Below, in pieces: positions 34,439 through 43,751 of a DNA stretch of 64,000 nucleotides (the stretch's first letter is position 1; each line of letters starts with the position of its first letter). The DNA comes from Berkiella sp963829835 (GTDB lineage: Bacteria > Pseudomonadota > Gammaproteobacteria > Berkiellales > Berkiellaceae). The DNA lies in contig CAWHKC010000004.1 in assembly GCA_963829835.1 (NCBI GenBank), forward strand, positions 2,418,001 through 2,482,000, written 5' to 3'. The position numbers and the translations under genes are program-made. A model generated the notes under the pieces. The model was not told the DNA's origin, did not search any database, and saw nothing but the letters and a program-made list of their open reading frames with translations.

Positions 34439-37400
34439 ATGCATAATGGGCCTCCAAATTCTCCCCCCGAACTAGCAGACGTACAAGCACTTATTTCACA
34501 GATGATGTCATCAATAGGCTCAAGCGAAGTATTGCCACCTAATCCGCCTCTAAAACAATTGGCCATACAAGGCGGTGGTGCTAAAGGAGCAGGTTATCCA
34601 GAGGTCGTCGCGGTTTTAGATGAACAAGGTTACTTAGAAGATGTAGATATAGTGGTAGGGGCATCTGCTGGGGCCATTACTGCATTTGGTATAGGTCTTG
34701 GTTTTAATGGCGAACAATTTGCGCAAATCTCTGCAAAGATGAATTTTTTGGATTTCACATCGGTGAAAAAAAACGGATGGGCCGCTCATTTTAATGGACA
34801 CAAAGCCGGCAATGTGATGGATCTTTTACAATATGGCGCAGCTTTTACTGGGGATTCTTTTCATGATTGGGCAACCTTTATGGTTGAGCAGATTTTAGGT
34901 GATCCCAATGCAACCTTTGCTGATTTGCATCATGCAAGAATGAAAGATCCGGCTTTAAAAGACATGATATTCAAAGCAACACGTTATAATGCTAAGAAAG
35001 GAGAGGTGATAGAACAAACTTTTTCCTACAAAGAAACACCCAATATAAGAATTGCGGATGCCGTTAGAGCTTCCATGGCATTTCCTGGTGCCTTTGCGCC
35101 GAAAACAGTGAGATATAAAGACGGAAAAGTATTTGGTGTATTTGCTGACGGCGGTATACTAAATAATTATCCTATCGACGAATTAAATCGACAAGAATAT
35201 TATGATGCCCAATACCAACCTATAGAAAAAATGGATCATCACGGAAAGCCACATCAAATTAATCCTTGCTCTGTCGGTTTAAGCTTAACACAGAATTTAG
35301 ACAACCTTGATGAAAATATTACACCATTGACGCCGCGTTTACGTAAGTTAAAGCAAGAAAAAAAGGCAAAAAAAGCTCAACCTCATCCTCCTGAAAAAAA
35401 TGAAGACAGCGATATATCAGATGTTAGCGGTGAATGGCGCTATAATGATATCTTGAAAGCCATTTTATGGAAAAAAATTGGTGTTCCGATTAGAGAAGAA
35501 ACTAAGCAAAAACACAAATTATACAGTAGCCAGACAGTTCAAATTTATACTGAAGATGTAAAAACGCTTGAATTTGATGCACCTAAAGCTAAATTAGATA
35601 GATTAAGAGCTAGCAACCGCAATGCGATGACATTGTGGTTAGAAAAATTTCGAGATCCAACAGTCCCTTACGCTTATCCTGATAAATTTGATGACAGGTT
35701 AACAGCGGCTGAAAAACTATTAAAGAAAAATAACCCGGAGGGCTTTTATCAGCAAAAACTCACCCGATATTATATTGAATTGTTGAATGAGCTGAAAAAA
35801 GCTAAACTTCAAGGAAAAGATTCAGAAAAAGACCTCCTAAAAAATGTTAGATGTCGATATCTTAGCGCTAATATTAGTAAAATGCTCAATGATATGAACG
35901 ATAAGAAATCTTTAGAATCAACGCCCCAAGGAATTGAAAAGAGAGCATTTGCTGATGCCACTAAAAAAATTCAAAATCAAAGTGCCTATATGAAAGCGCA
36001 ACAGGATATGCGTTGGCATTTAATTCATCATGATAAGCTTATCGAACTCATTTCAGAAAAACTGCTCAAATCACCCAAAGAAGGATTGCGGATCCTGCGT
36101 GGTCAATTATCGAATGTAATCCCCTTGATTCGTGAAAAGAAAGGCGGAAATTTACTGAGTATTGCCGTGCAATCAGGAGATCCTAAAGTTGCAGTTGAAG
36201 TTTTTAAAATTGTCAATGACGCACTTCAACAATGCTATTACCAAGGTAGAAGCGAAGATATTAAATATTCATTAGTTAAAATGTTAAATGAATTGGCCCA
36301 TCCACCTTTATTCTCTGTTTTGGCAGGTATGCAAAATCCACAAATGGTTAACGTTGTATTGAATCATGGTGTGGATCCTCTATTTAAGAGCCCGTTGACA
36401 GGTCATAATGGTCTTCAAGAAATGATATTAGCAAATGATTTTGTCTCTTTTCGAGCAATTGTGTTGCATTGTTCAGCAAAGGGGATCGATTTAATGAATG
36501 TTCGTTTTGGTGATAAAAGCTTAATGCATTATATCTTAAATCATCCAAATCAATCATTTCTTGAAAAATTAAGGAATGACAAAGAAGTTGCTAAACTCAT
36601 TATGAATTACCATATTAAAGATGGTGCTTATAACGATATCGTTCATGAAGCTGCAAGACGTGCAAAATCAGCTGATGATGAAGTTTGGCGTTTAGTTCAA
36701 GCGTTCTCTCCCAGACGTCATTTACAGTTTGATAAGTTAAAAAAGGAAGGAACAGCAAATGTTAATGCTCATAGAGCAAAAATGACCTTAGCGCATGAAG
36801 CCTATAATGCTATTATCTCAAGCAGTCTTTCTGAATCAAGAGCGTCTGTTATTGAAGAATTGAATCCACAGGTTTGTTTTAATATTTTACATTCATATGT
36901 CAAGGGGAAGGGTGAATTACGTTTATGCCAGTTAGCAAAGGATCCCTCTAAAGCAGATATCTTTATTCAATTATGCGAAAAAGCCTATAGTGATAGAAGA
37001 ACCTATAAACATCTATTAGAAATATTAAATCAAAAAATTGATGGCAAAACAGCTTTGTATTATGCTGCAGAAGCAGGGAATACACGCGTTGTTGATTACT
37101 TGCGAAAATCTAAATTTGATTGCGATATCAACGATGCAGGTCCTGTCGAGGCTCCCTGTGCTTTAATGGCTGCGGCAAGAAATGGACATGGTGACACAGT
37201 GAGTGCGTTAATCAAGTCTATACCTTGGGGTCTTCGCTTGGGGTATAATTCTGTTAGCCGCCGCAAGCCGGATTATCACTATAAAAGAACGCCCTTACAC
37301 TATTTAGCGATGTATGGCACTCCAGAGGCTTTTTGTGACGTCCTCTATGGTGGTGGTATGAGAAGCTCCCCAACTAAAGTTGCATTGATGAAAGATAGTT

Positions 37401-37996
37401 ATGGGAAAACCCCTTTTGAATACCTTGTTGAAAACAATAGAATGGATATTCTAAAAGCGATTCTTGAAAAAGGAAAAGGCAAGTATAGAGGTTATATCTT
37501 TAATTCAGATTATCGTTTTGCTAAAATTTTTGGCTGGCATTTTGATAGTAAAGAAGGTTATTCTGAATTGGAATTTGCTAAACGTGTTAATCCTGAAATG
37601 TATGACTATATTTGCAAAAACTTGAGTTTTAATAAAGCTAAAACACATCATATTGTAGAAAAAGTTGAACATGATCTAGCTCATAAGGTTGATGCTGAAC
37701 GTGTCAAAAGCATGTCAACTTCAGAAGAGGCCGCTAACATGGAGCTATCCACTCTAGGGATGGATGCCTATGATGATTGGGTCATGGTTGAAAATGAATC
37801 TCATGGAAAGAGAGTGTCAGTGCAGGAAATTTCACAGAAATTTGAAGAGCCTCGAGTGCGCGAACGCAACGTAAAGTTTTCCGTAGAGACTAAAGATATG
37901 CCATCGGATACTAAGAATGTGGCTGAGCTGCGGACTGAATATGAGGAAAGAGATAAAGAGAATTTGGGTAAGAACAGAGTATCCAAAAGTAAATAG
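34439..37996 (+). CDS. Patatin-like phospholipase with C-terminal ankyrin repeats
   Basis: The ATG at 34439 has AGGGG about ten bases upstream and gives 1185 residues; an ATG 27 bases earlier is less likely. Residues about 38-245 form a patatin phospholipase domain: oxyanion loop QGGGAKG (45-50), nucleophile Ser76 in GASAG, and catalytic Asp237 in ADGGILNNYP. The middle 300 residues are charged and helical. From about residue 560 on there are ankyrin-like helix pairs, clearest at GKTALYYAAEAGNTRVVDYL, ALMAAARNGHGDTVSALI and RTPLHYLAMYGTPEAF. There is no signal peptide. Patatin domains with extra modules are known Dot/Icm effectors in Legionella (VipD type), so delivery into host cells is a fair inference, not shown here. 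Confidence 0.88.
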   Translation: MHNGPPNSPPELADVQALISQMMSSIGSSEVLPPNPPLKQLAIQGGGAKGAGYPEVVAVLDEQGYLEDVDIVVGASAGAITAFGIGLGFNGEQFAQISAKMNFLDFTSVKKNGWAAHFNGHKAGNVMDLLQYGAAFTGDSFHDWATFMVEQILGDPNATFADLHHARMKDPALKDMIFKATRYNAKKGEVIEQTFSYKETPNIRIADAVRASMAFPGAFAPKTVRYKDGKVFGVFADGGILNNYPIDELNRQEYYDAQYQPIEKMDHHGKPHQINPCSVGLSLTQNLDNLDENITPLTPRLRKLKQEKKAKKAQPHPPEKNEDSDISDVSGEWRYNDILKAILWKKIGVPIREETKQKHKLYSSQTVQIYTEDVKTLEFDAPKAKLDRLRASNRNAMTLWLEKFRDPTVPYAYPDKFDDRLTAAEKLLKKNNPEGFYQQKLTRYYIELLNELKKAKLQGKDSEKDLLKNVRCRYLSANISKMLNDMNDKKSLESTPQGIEKRAFADATKKIQNQSAYMKAQQDMRWHLIHHDKLIELISEKLLKSPKEGLRILRGQLSNVIPLIREKKGGNLLSIAVQSGDPKVAVEVFKIVNDALQQCYYQGRSEDIKYSLVKMLNELAHPPLFSVLAGMQNPQMVNVVLNHGVDPLFKSPLTGHNGLQEMILANDFVSFRAIVLHCSAKGIDLMNVRFGDKSLMHYILNHPNQSFLEKLRNDKEVAKLIMNYHIKDGAYNDIVHEAARRAKSADDEVWRLVQAFSPRRHLQFDKLKKEGTANVNAHRAKMTLAHEAYNAIISSSLSESRASVIEELNPQVCFNILHSYVKGKGELRLCQLAKDPSKADIFIQLCEKAYSDRRTYKHLLEILNQKIDGKTALYYAAEAGNTRVVDYLRKSKFDCDINDAGPVEAPCALMAAARNGHGDTVSALIKSIPWGLRLGYNSVSRRKPDYHYKRTPLHYLAMYGTPEAFCDVLYGGGMRSSPTKVALMKDSYGKTPFEYLVENNRMDILKAILEKGKGKYRGYIFNSDYRFAKIFGWHFDSKEGYSELEFAKRVNPEMYDYICKNLSFNKAKTHHIVEKVEHDLAHKVDAERVKSMSTSEEAANMELSTLGMDAYDDWVMVENESHGKRVSVQEISQKFEEPRVRERNVKFSVETKDMPSDTKNVAELRTEYEERDKENLGKNRVSKSK

Positions 37997-38025
37997 AGGA
38001 TCTTTCATGCGCCAAGAGCGCATTA

Positions 38026-38152
38026 TCCCCCTTTGTAAAAGGGGGATCGTCGTCTACGACGACGAGGGGGATTCCATCCAGAAAAAATCCCTCTATCTCA
38101 CACTCGCTTCGCTTTGTGTGAGATTTCTCCCTTTTACAAAGGGAGAGGAAGA
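38026..38152. repeat. Compound palindromic element with CCCTTTTACAAAGGG end (copy 1)
   Basis: From 38026 there is CCCCCTTTGTAAAAGGGGG, then a GTCGTC-TAC-GACGAC hairpin, then from 38089 CCCTCT followed by ATCTCACAC...GTGTGAGAT and CTCCCTTTTACAAAGGGAG. The block from about 38085 has the same layout as that at 58354-58419, but with a different stem sequence. The region between the patatin gene and the DUF455 gene holds no coding sequence. Confidence 0.75.
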
Positions 38153-38222
38153 ACAAGCTCCCCTCCTAAAATGAGTAAAGTTAGCGTATAATGCCCTCAA
38201 TTACCTGATTTGGCACAACATC

Positions 38223-39035
38223 GTGAAGTCAATTCCCTTATTTTCAACTACCCATCAATTATTATTAGAAACTGATCCCAAGCTCAAAACACAAGGGGTA
38301 GCGGTTTTATATGACGAATGGTTGTCTAATCAATGTGTTCTAGATAACGACTATCCTGTCAGTGCGGCAATTCTTGGCGGACTTCCAGAAGCTTTACAAC
38401 TTGTTGATCCGAAATTTTTAAAACGGCGGCGCCTGCATTCGCCCGATGGCAAAGCGGCTTTGGTACATGCCATTGCGCATATAGAGTTTAACGCCATTAA
38501 TATTGCACTGGATGCAATCTATCGCTTTCGTGATATGCCTTTGACTTATTATGGCGATTGGTTACAGGTTGCGCGTGAAGAAGCCTATCATTTTTGTTTA
38601 TTGCAGCAGCACATGCAGACATTAGGGCATGATTATGGTGATTTTCCTGCTCATCGAGGACTATGGGAGGTCGTTGAAAAAACAGGACATGATGTACTCG
38701 TAAGAATGGCCTTAGTGCCACGTCTGCTTGAAGCGCGAGGGCTGGATGTGACACCAGATATCGCAAGACGTCTTCTAAAAGCAGGTGATACGATTGGTGC
38801 TGAAATTTTAAGCATTATATTTTTTGATGAAATAAAACATGTTAGGGTCGGTAATCGTTGGTATTCTCAATTATGCCAAGACCGTGTTTTGGATCCGATA
38901 GAGACTTTCATTATGTTGTTAAAAGAATATGCTCCAAACCATTTGAGAGGCCCCCTAGCTATTGAAAACAGAAAAAGAGCGGGATTTGGTGATACCGAGC
39001 TCGATATGCTCATAAAAATGATTCAGCCATCTTGA
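38223..39035 (+). CDS. DUF455 family ferritin-like protein
   Basis: The 270-residue protein fits DUF455, a ferritin-like di-iron helical family of unknown function. The metal-binding type motifs are HIEFNAINIALDAIYRF near residue 80, REEAYHFCLLQQHMQTLG near 121, and FFDEIKHVRVGNRWY near 202, with regularly placed Glu and His. The family's GDFPAHRGLWE block is also visible. The GTG start has no strong ribosome-binding site. No redox partner is adjacent. Confidence 0.92.
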   Translation: MKSIPLFSTTHQLLLETDPKLKTQGVAVLYDEWLSNQCVLDNDYPVSAAILGGLPEALQLVDPKFLKRRRLHSPDGKAALVHAIAHIEFNAINIALDAIYRFRDMPLTYYGDWLQVAREEAYHFCLLQQHMQTLGHDYGDFPAHRGLWEVVEKTGHDVLVRMALVPRLLEARGLDVTPDIARRLLKAGDTIGAEILSIIFFDEIKHVRVGNRWYSQLCQDRVLDPIETFIMLLKEYAPNHLRGPLAIENRKRAGFGDTELDMLIKMIQPS

Positions 39036-39090
39036 ATTTGGTGTAAGCTCTGGGTATTCTGTTTATGTATGGTTAGAGGGATATATCATT

Positions 39091-39348
39091 TTGAACGCTA
39101 AACCTAAAGTTCGCACTGATTACCATGAGTTATTTTCCTCATCTGGAACACCCGATATCGAGGATCGTACGCATCCTTGGTTCAAATTTGCTTTGATATT
39201 GAGCATTGGTTTTACAGTAGGTATGTTGTACACCAGAGTCTTTATTACTTCTTCTTGCGAAACACTGGCTTTATCTTCGGTGAGTAAAACGCAAGCTTCA
39301 ACGCAAGAGAATGTCTCACATCAAAGTGCTAAATCCGCTAAAGTTTGA
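39091..39348 (+). CDS. Small single-pass membrane protein
   Basis: The 85-residue product from a TTG at 39091 (GAGGG ten bases upstream) has one membrane helix at residues about 32-51 (FALILSIGFTVGMLYTRVFI). Its N-terminus is polar, and its C-terminus is Ser/Thr/Gln-rich. Its last 28 bases overlap the 3' end of the convergent lpxH gene. I recognise no family; confidence is moderate because the start codon is TTG. Confidence 0.5.
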   Translation: MNAKPKVRTDYHELFSSSGTPDIEDRTHPWFKFALILSIGFTVGMLYTRVFITSSCETLALSSVSKTQASTQENVSHQSAKSAKV

Positions 39349-40106
39349 GTCGCTTTAATCTTAATTCCTTCGTGAGAATTATAAGTAGCGAGTGAGATTT
39401 CAGTTGGTGTACTAATAATAAAGCTAGCAACGGTATGCCAATCTCCAAGAACATAGCGTTTAAACGATTTTCCTAAAACGTTAAAAAAGTGAAATTTAGG
39501 TCGATGTACATGACCATGAATCATCTGCTGGACCGACAGCTTTTTCATCATCCTTTCAACCGCACATTGCGAGACATCTAAAATCTTTAATGTCTGATGT
39601 TTTTGATATTTTTGGCTGTTCTTTCGTAATTTTTGAGCAATATGCGTTCGTATCTTTTTAGGTAACAAAAGAAAAATCAATCGCGTAAAAGGGTGTTGAG
39701 CAAAACGACGGTAGCGTTGATAAAGAATATCTTCAGTACATAATTTATCTCCATGGGTTAATACGGTGGGCTTACCATAGAGGTCAATGACTGAAGGATC
39801 AGGCAAATTTTGTATGTGTGCTTTTTTCAAAGAACTTTTTTCAAGAAGAAAGTCTCTGTTTCCGGCCATAAAAAATAAAGCGATACCGTTATCTGAGAGC
39901 TGCTTTAAGGCTTTGAATACGTTTTCATGAAATTCAACATTTATATCATTACCAACCCAGACATCGAATAAATCGCCCAAGATATAAAGTCGCTCTGCCT
40001 TTAAAGCAGGGCCCTGCAAAAAATCTAAAAAAAGTTTTTGCAGAGCATTATTATGTCCACTTAAATGGATATCTGAAATAAAAATTGTCGATTTAGACTT
40101 TAGCAC
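39321..40106 (-). CDS. lpxH: UDP-2,3-diacylglucosamine diphosphatase LpxH
   Basis: LpxH cleaves UDP-2,3-diacylglucosamine to lipid X in lipid A synthesis. The calcineurin-type metal motifs are clear: ISDIHLSG, ILGDLFDVWVGND, AGNRDFLL, THGDKLCTED and IHGHVHRPKFH. The start is uncertain: a GTG at 40106 just before LKSKSTIFISDIHL gives 261 residues, a TTG four codons earlier is also possible, and the frame runs open further up into ppiB. The order ppiB-lpxH is the same as in E. coli. The presence of LpxH means that this bacterium makes lipid A. Confidence 0.92.
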   Translation of the reverse strand: MLKSKSTIFISDIHLSGHNNALQKLFLDFLQGPALKAERLYILGDLFDVWVGNDINVEFHENVFKALKQLSDNGIALFFMAGNRDFLLEKSSLKKAHIQNLPDPSVIDLYGKPTVLTHGDKLCTEDILYQRYRRFAQHPFTRLIFLLLPKKIRTHIAQKLRKNSQKYQKHQTLKILDVSQCAVERMMKKLSVQQMIHGHVHRPKFHFFNVLGKSFKRYVLGDWHTVASFIISTPTEISLATYNSHEGIKIKATQTLADLAL

Positions 40107-40113
40107 ATTTGCG

Positions 40114-40617
40114 TTAGACAAGAACTTCGACCTTTTCAATAATGATATCCTCTTTTGGCACATCATCATGGCCAGCTTTAGATCCTGTTTGGACTTTAGC
40201 AATTTTTTTCACAACATCTAAGCCATCAACAACATTACCAAATGCACAATATCCCCAGCCTTGTGGTGTTTCAGATTTATGATCTAAGAAACCGTTATCA
40301 CTGACATTGATAAAAAACTGTGAACTTGCAGAATGCGGATCATTGGTGCGTGCCATGGCTATGGTGCCAATTTTGTTTTTTAGCCCAATGTTTGCTTCAT
40401 TACGAATAGGAGCGCGGCCTTCTTTTTTAGACTTCATACCTGGTTCAAAACCACCACCTTGGATCATGAACCCGTCGATTACACGATGAAATATCGTATT
40501 TTCAAAAAAGCCTTGATTAACGTACTCTAAAAAGTTTTCAACCGTTTTGGGGGCCGCTTTTTCGTCTAACTCAATGGTGATAGGGCCTTGATTAGTGTGT
40601 AGAACAATCTTTTGCAT
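40114..40617 (-). CDS. ppiB: Peptidyl-prolyl cis-trans isomerase B (cyclophilin)
   Basis: The 167-residue protein is a cytoplasmic cyclophilin that speeds proline isomerisation. Residues about 30-125 hold the family core: FHRVIDGFMIQGGGFEPG with the catalytic Arg, then MARTNDPHSASSQFFINVSDN and WGYCAFGNVVDGLDVV. No signal peptide is present, in line with PpiB rather than PpiA. It is seven bases upstream of the proposed lpxH start. Confidence 0.96.
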   Translation of the reverse strand: MQKIVLHTNQGPITIELDEKAAPKTVENFLEYVNQGFFENTIFHRVIDGFMIQGGGFEPGMKSKKEGRAPIRNEANIGLKNKIGTIAMARTNDPHSASSQFFINVSDNGFLDHKSETPQGWGYCAFGNVVDGLDVVKKIAKVQTGSKAGHDDVPKEDIIIEKVEVLV

Positions 40618-40679
40618 ATGAGCCTCACTATAAAACGCGTTATGATTATTAGGACTTCTTTATTTATTGCTGGTCTGAA

Positions 40680-40758
40680 GTAGGGTGGGCAAAGCTTTTA
40701 GCGTGCCCACCATCTCCCTTTGAATCGGTGGGCACGCTAAAAGCTTTGCCCACCCTAC
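40680..40758. repeat. 32-bp perfect inverted repeat, copy 2
   Basis: Arms at 40680-40711 and 40727-40758 are identical to those at 26844-26916 over all 32 bases. Only the loop differs (15 bases against nine). This copy lies between divergent genes, ppiB and gltX, so a terminator role alone cannot explain the family. Confidence 0.95.
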
Positions 40759-40876
40759 GCAGATCCAATATTTTGGTCCTAGTCTCGCAGTAAATAAGGC
40801 GCATAGGGTATCATGTAGAGCTGTGAACAGCTAGAAAATATTCTATTTGAATGACTAACATAATAAGAGTTTTGTT

Positions 40877-42319
40877 ATGACGACATCAGTTTCGATTAAA
40901 TCGCGATTTTGCCCCAGTCCAACAGGATTAATGCATTTAGGTAACTTAAGAACGGGCTTGTTTAATGTGCTATTAGCAAAATCCTTTACAGCTAAACAAC
41001 AAGCAGCGCTTTTTTTGCTTCGAATCGAAGATACCGATCTTGTTCGATCCGAGCAAGAATTTAGTCATAAACTGATGGAAGATTTAATGTGGTTGGGCTT
41101 GGATTGGCAAGAAGGCCCTGAAAGAGGCGGCGATCATGAACCTTATTATCAATCACAACGTTCCAAAATTTATCAACAATACTATCAGCAATTATTACAT
41201 GATAATCGGGCTTACTGGTGCTTTTGCACGGAGATGGAATTAGCGATTACGCGTAAAACACAATTACAATCTGGCATTCCGCCTCGTTATCCTGGCACTT
41301 GCCGCCATTTAACCCAAGAACAAATAGCTCATAAAAGAGCTAAAGGCATTAAGCCAGCTCTGCGGTTTCGGATCCCTGATAATGAAACTATTCAATTTGA
41401 TGATTTTATTCAAGGACCCAAAATCTTTGCTGCCAATGATATTGGTGATTTTATCATTGAGAAAGCAGATGGTTCTGCTTCCTTTATGTTTTGTAATGCT
41501 GTCGATGATGCCTTAATGGGTGTTACACATGTGATGCGTGGTGAAGATCATCTGACTAATACACCAAGGCAGTTATTAGTTTTAAAAGCTCTAGGGTTAC
41601 GTGAGCCGCTTTATGGACATATGGCACTTATTTTAGGTTTTGATGGTAAGCCTTTGTCAAAACGTAATGGTAGTCAATCGATTGAAGCCTTACGTGAGCA
41701 AGGATACTTCCCACAAGCAGTGATCAATTATTTATCCAGACTTGGTCATCACTTTGAAAATGAAACATTGTTAACTCTTGATGAGCTAGGTGCGCATTTT
41801 GCGTTGAATCACATTAGCCGATCGCCTGCCCGCTTTGATTTGGCACAATTAAAACACTGGCAAAAAGAAACTGTTTTAACAAAAAATGAAGATGAAATTG
41901 GCCTGTGGATTAAACCCTATATAGAGAAAATGATCCCTACAGATAAAGCAACATTATTCACGCAAACGATTAAACAGAATATTGTTTTACCTGAAGATGC
42001 TATTGATTGGGCTAGACAGTTTTTATCAGATGAATGCACCTGGGATGATGATGCTATCAGCAATTTGCAAAGCGATGGCGGTAAGATGATTCTTAATAAT
42101 GTTGAGCAGGCTATTCAAAGCGAAGGTGAGAACTACAACAATGTGGTGAAAAAGCTTAGCGAATTGACATCACTTAAGGGTAAACCTTTATTTTTACCTT
42201 TACGCAGTGCCATTACGGGCAGAAGCTATGGCCCGGAATTGGCCAAAATATTTTTGTTAATGGGAAAAAACGCATTACTTGCACGCGTGCAAGCAGCTAA
42301 GAATAAGTTGAATCAATAA
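40877..42319 (+). CDS. gltX: Glutamyl-tRNA synthetase
   Basis: GltX charges tRNA-Glu. The 480-residue protein shows the class I signatures: SPTGLMHLGNLRTGLFN with HLGN as the HIGH motif near residue 21, and KPLSKRNGS as the KMSKS motif near residue 257. A zinc-type set, CFC with a later YPGTC, lies near residues 114-145. The anticodon-binding domain is helical and normal. The gene is followed after two bases by cysS, so the two synthetases form one unit. Confidence 0.96.
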   Translation: MTTSVSIKSRFCPSPTGLMHLGNLRTGLFNVLLAKSFTAKQQAALFLLRIEDTDLVRSEQEFSHKLMEDLMWLGLDWQEGPERGGDHEPYYQSQRSKIYQQYYQQLLHDNRAYWCFCTEMELAITRKTQLQSGIPPRYPGTCRHLTQEQIAHKRAKGIKPALRFRIPDNETIQFDDFIQGPKIFAANDIGDFIIEKADGSASFMFCNAVDDALMGVTHVMRGEDHLTNTPRQLLVLKALGLREPLYGHMALILGFDGKPLSKRNGSQSIEALREQGYFPQAVINYLSRLGHHFENETLLTLDELGAHFALNHISRSPARFDLAQLKHWQKETVLTKNEDEIGLWIKPYIEKMIPTDKATLFTQTIKQNIVLPEDAIDWARQFLSDECTWDDDAISNLQSDGGKMILNNVEQAIQSEGENYNNVVKKLSELTSLKGKPLFLPLRSAITGRSYGPELAKIFLLMGKNALLARVQAAKNKLNQ

Positions 42320-42321
42320 TT

Positions 42322-43512
42322 ATGCTACAAATCTATAACACTTTTACACATCAGAAAGAACCCTTTAAACCCTTAAAAGAGGGTGAAATCTCGTTATATG
42401 TTTGTGGTATCACCGTTTATGATTATTGTCATATTGGGCATGCCCGCGTTTTTGTGGCTTTTGATGTCATCGTGCGATTTTTACGTGCCAGTGGATGGAA
42501 AGTAAAATATGTACGTAACATTACCGACATTGACGATAAAATTATCAAGCGCAGTCATGAAAATAATGAACCCATGGAGTCGTTAACCGCGCGTTTTATC
42601 GAAGCGATGCATCATGATGAAAGAGCGCTGAATGTTTTAAGTCCTGATGAAGAGCCAAGAGCAACTCATTACATTGACGCTATCATCGAGATGGTAAAAA
42701 AATTAGAAAAAAATGGCATTGCCTATGTTGTGGAAAATGGCGATGTTTATTTTCAAATCGATAAATATCCAAGTTATGGTCAGCTTGCGCATAAAGATTT
42801 AGATCAACTACAAGCTGGAGCAAGAGTTGATGTTGTAGAACAAAAACGTTCTAGCCTCGATTTTGTTCTGTGGAAAAAAGCCAAAAAAGACGAACCACAT
42901 TGGATGTCTCCTTGGGGAGAAGGGCGACCGGGCTGGCATATTGAATGCTCAGCCATGTCCACAGCCTGCTTAGGTGACACTTTCGACATCCATGGTGGCG
43001 GTCCGGATCTGGTGTTTCCTCATCATGAAAATGAGCGCGCGCAATCAGAGTGCGCCACTGGAAAAAAATTCGTTAACACTTGGATGCATATTGGCTTTGT
43101 TAACATCGATAAGGAAAAGATGTCTAAGTCTTTGAACAACTTTTTCACCATTCGCGATGTTTTAGCAGAATATGACTCAGAAATTGTGCGTTATTTTTTG
43201 ATTGCTAGCCATTACCGCAGCCCCGTCAATTATTCTAAAGATTTATTAGAACAAGCAAAAAATGCACTGGAAAGGCTTTATAATGCATTAAGGGGAATTG
43301 ATTTAAATCAAGCTAAACCTTCAACAAAGGCAGATGGTTACCAAGTGCGCTTTTTTGAGGCAATGAATGATGATTTTAATACGCCGATCGCTATCTCAGT
43401 GTTGTTTGATTTAGTCGTCGCCTTAAATACCGCTAAAGAAAAAAATGATCCTGATCAATTTGCAGTATGCGAAGATGCTCAAAAAATTAGCCAGTATTTT
43501 AGGGATATTTAG
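42322..43512 (+). CDS. cysS: Cysteinyl-tRNA synthetase, stopped early by a frameshift
   Basis: CysS charges tRNA-Cys. The frame gives 396 residues with the catalytic core intact: CGITVYDYCHIGHARVF with HIGH, the zinc-binding GWHIECSAMS and HHENERAQSE segments, and KEKMSKSLNNFF. It ends in ISQYFRDI-stop at 43510-43512, whereas the enzyme normally has about 460 residues. The missing end is encoded directly after, one frame lower (43509-43694). One extra T in the ATTT at 43507-43510 would join them into a normal 457-residue protein. The gene should be essential, so a sequencing error, a recent mutation, or recoding are all possible. Confidence 0.9.
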   Translation: MLQIYNTFTHQKEPFKPLKEGEISLYVCGITVYDYCHIGHARVFVAFDVIVRFLRASGWKVKYVRNITDIDDKIIKRSHENNEPMESLTARFIEAMHHDERALNVLSPDEEPRATHYIDAIIEMVKKLEKNGIAYVVENGDVYFQIDKYPSYGQLAHKDLDQLQAGARVDVVEQKRSSLDFVLWKKAKKDEPHWMSPWGEGRPGWHIECSAMSTACLGDTFDIHGGGPDLVFPHHENERAQSECATGKKFVNTWMHIGFVNIDKEKMSKSLNNFFTIRDVLAEYDSEIVRYFLIASHYRSPVNYSKDLLEQAKNALERLYNALRGIDLNQAKPSTKADGYQVRFFEAMNDDFNTPIAISVLFDLVVALNTAKEKNDPDQFAVCEDAQKISQYFRDI

Positions 43513-43694
43513 ATAGTGACCCGGAGGCCTTCTTACAAGGTAAATCAGAAGATAAAGACCAAATCGATGCCTTAATTGAAGAGCGTGTGCAAGCGCGTGC
43601 TGCCAAAAATTTTAAGAGAGCAGATGAAATTAGGCAGCAATTAACGGCGATGGGGATTGAGCTTTCCTGCAACAGGCCTACCAGCACTAGCTAA
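43509..43694 (+). pseudogene. cysS: Out-of-frame 3' end of cysS
   Basis: Read from TTA at 43509, this stretch encodes LDSDPEAFLQGKSEDKDQID and then ALIEERVQARAAKNFKRADE, ending at TAA 43692-43694. This is the conserved C-terminal segment of CysRS (compare DPEAFLQ and the ARxxKxxxxAD-IR motif). It has no start of its own and belongs to the gene at 42322. The junction lies in the string GATATTTAGATAG. Confidence 0.85.
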
Positions 43695-43751
43695 AGGTCA
43701 CCATTTGGCGACCCTCGCCTAAACAAAAGTGCTTTGAGATGTCATTATTTT

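Noticed and set aside
37801..38174. Several small frames on both strands near the patatin gene's end
   Set aside because: They lie within the gene's 3' end or the palindromic element at 38026-38152 and lack ribosome-binding sites.
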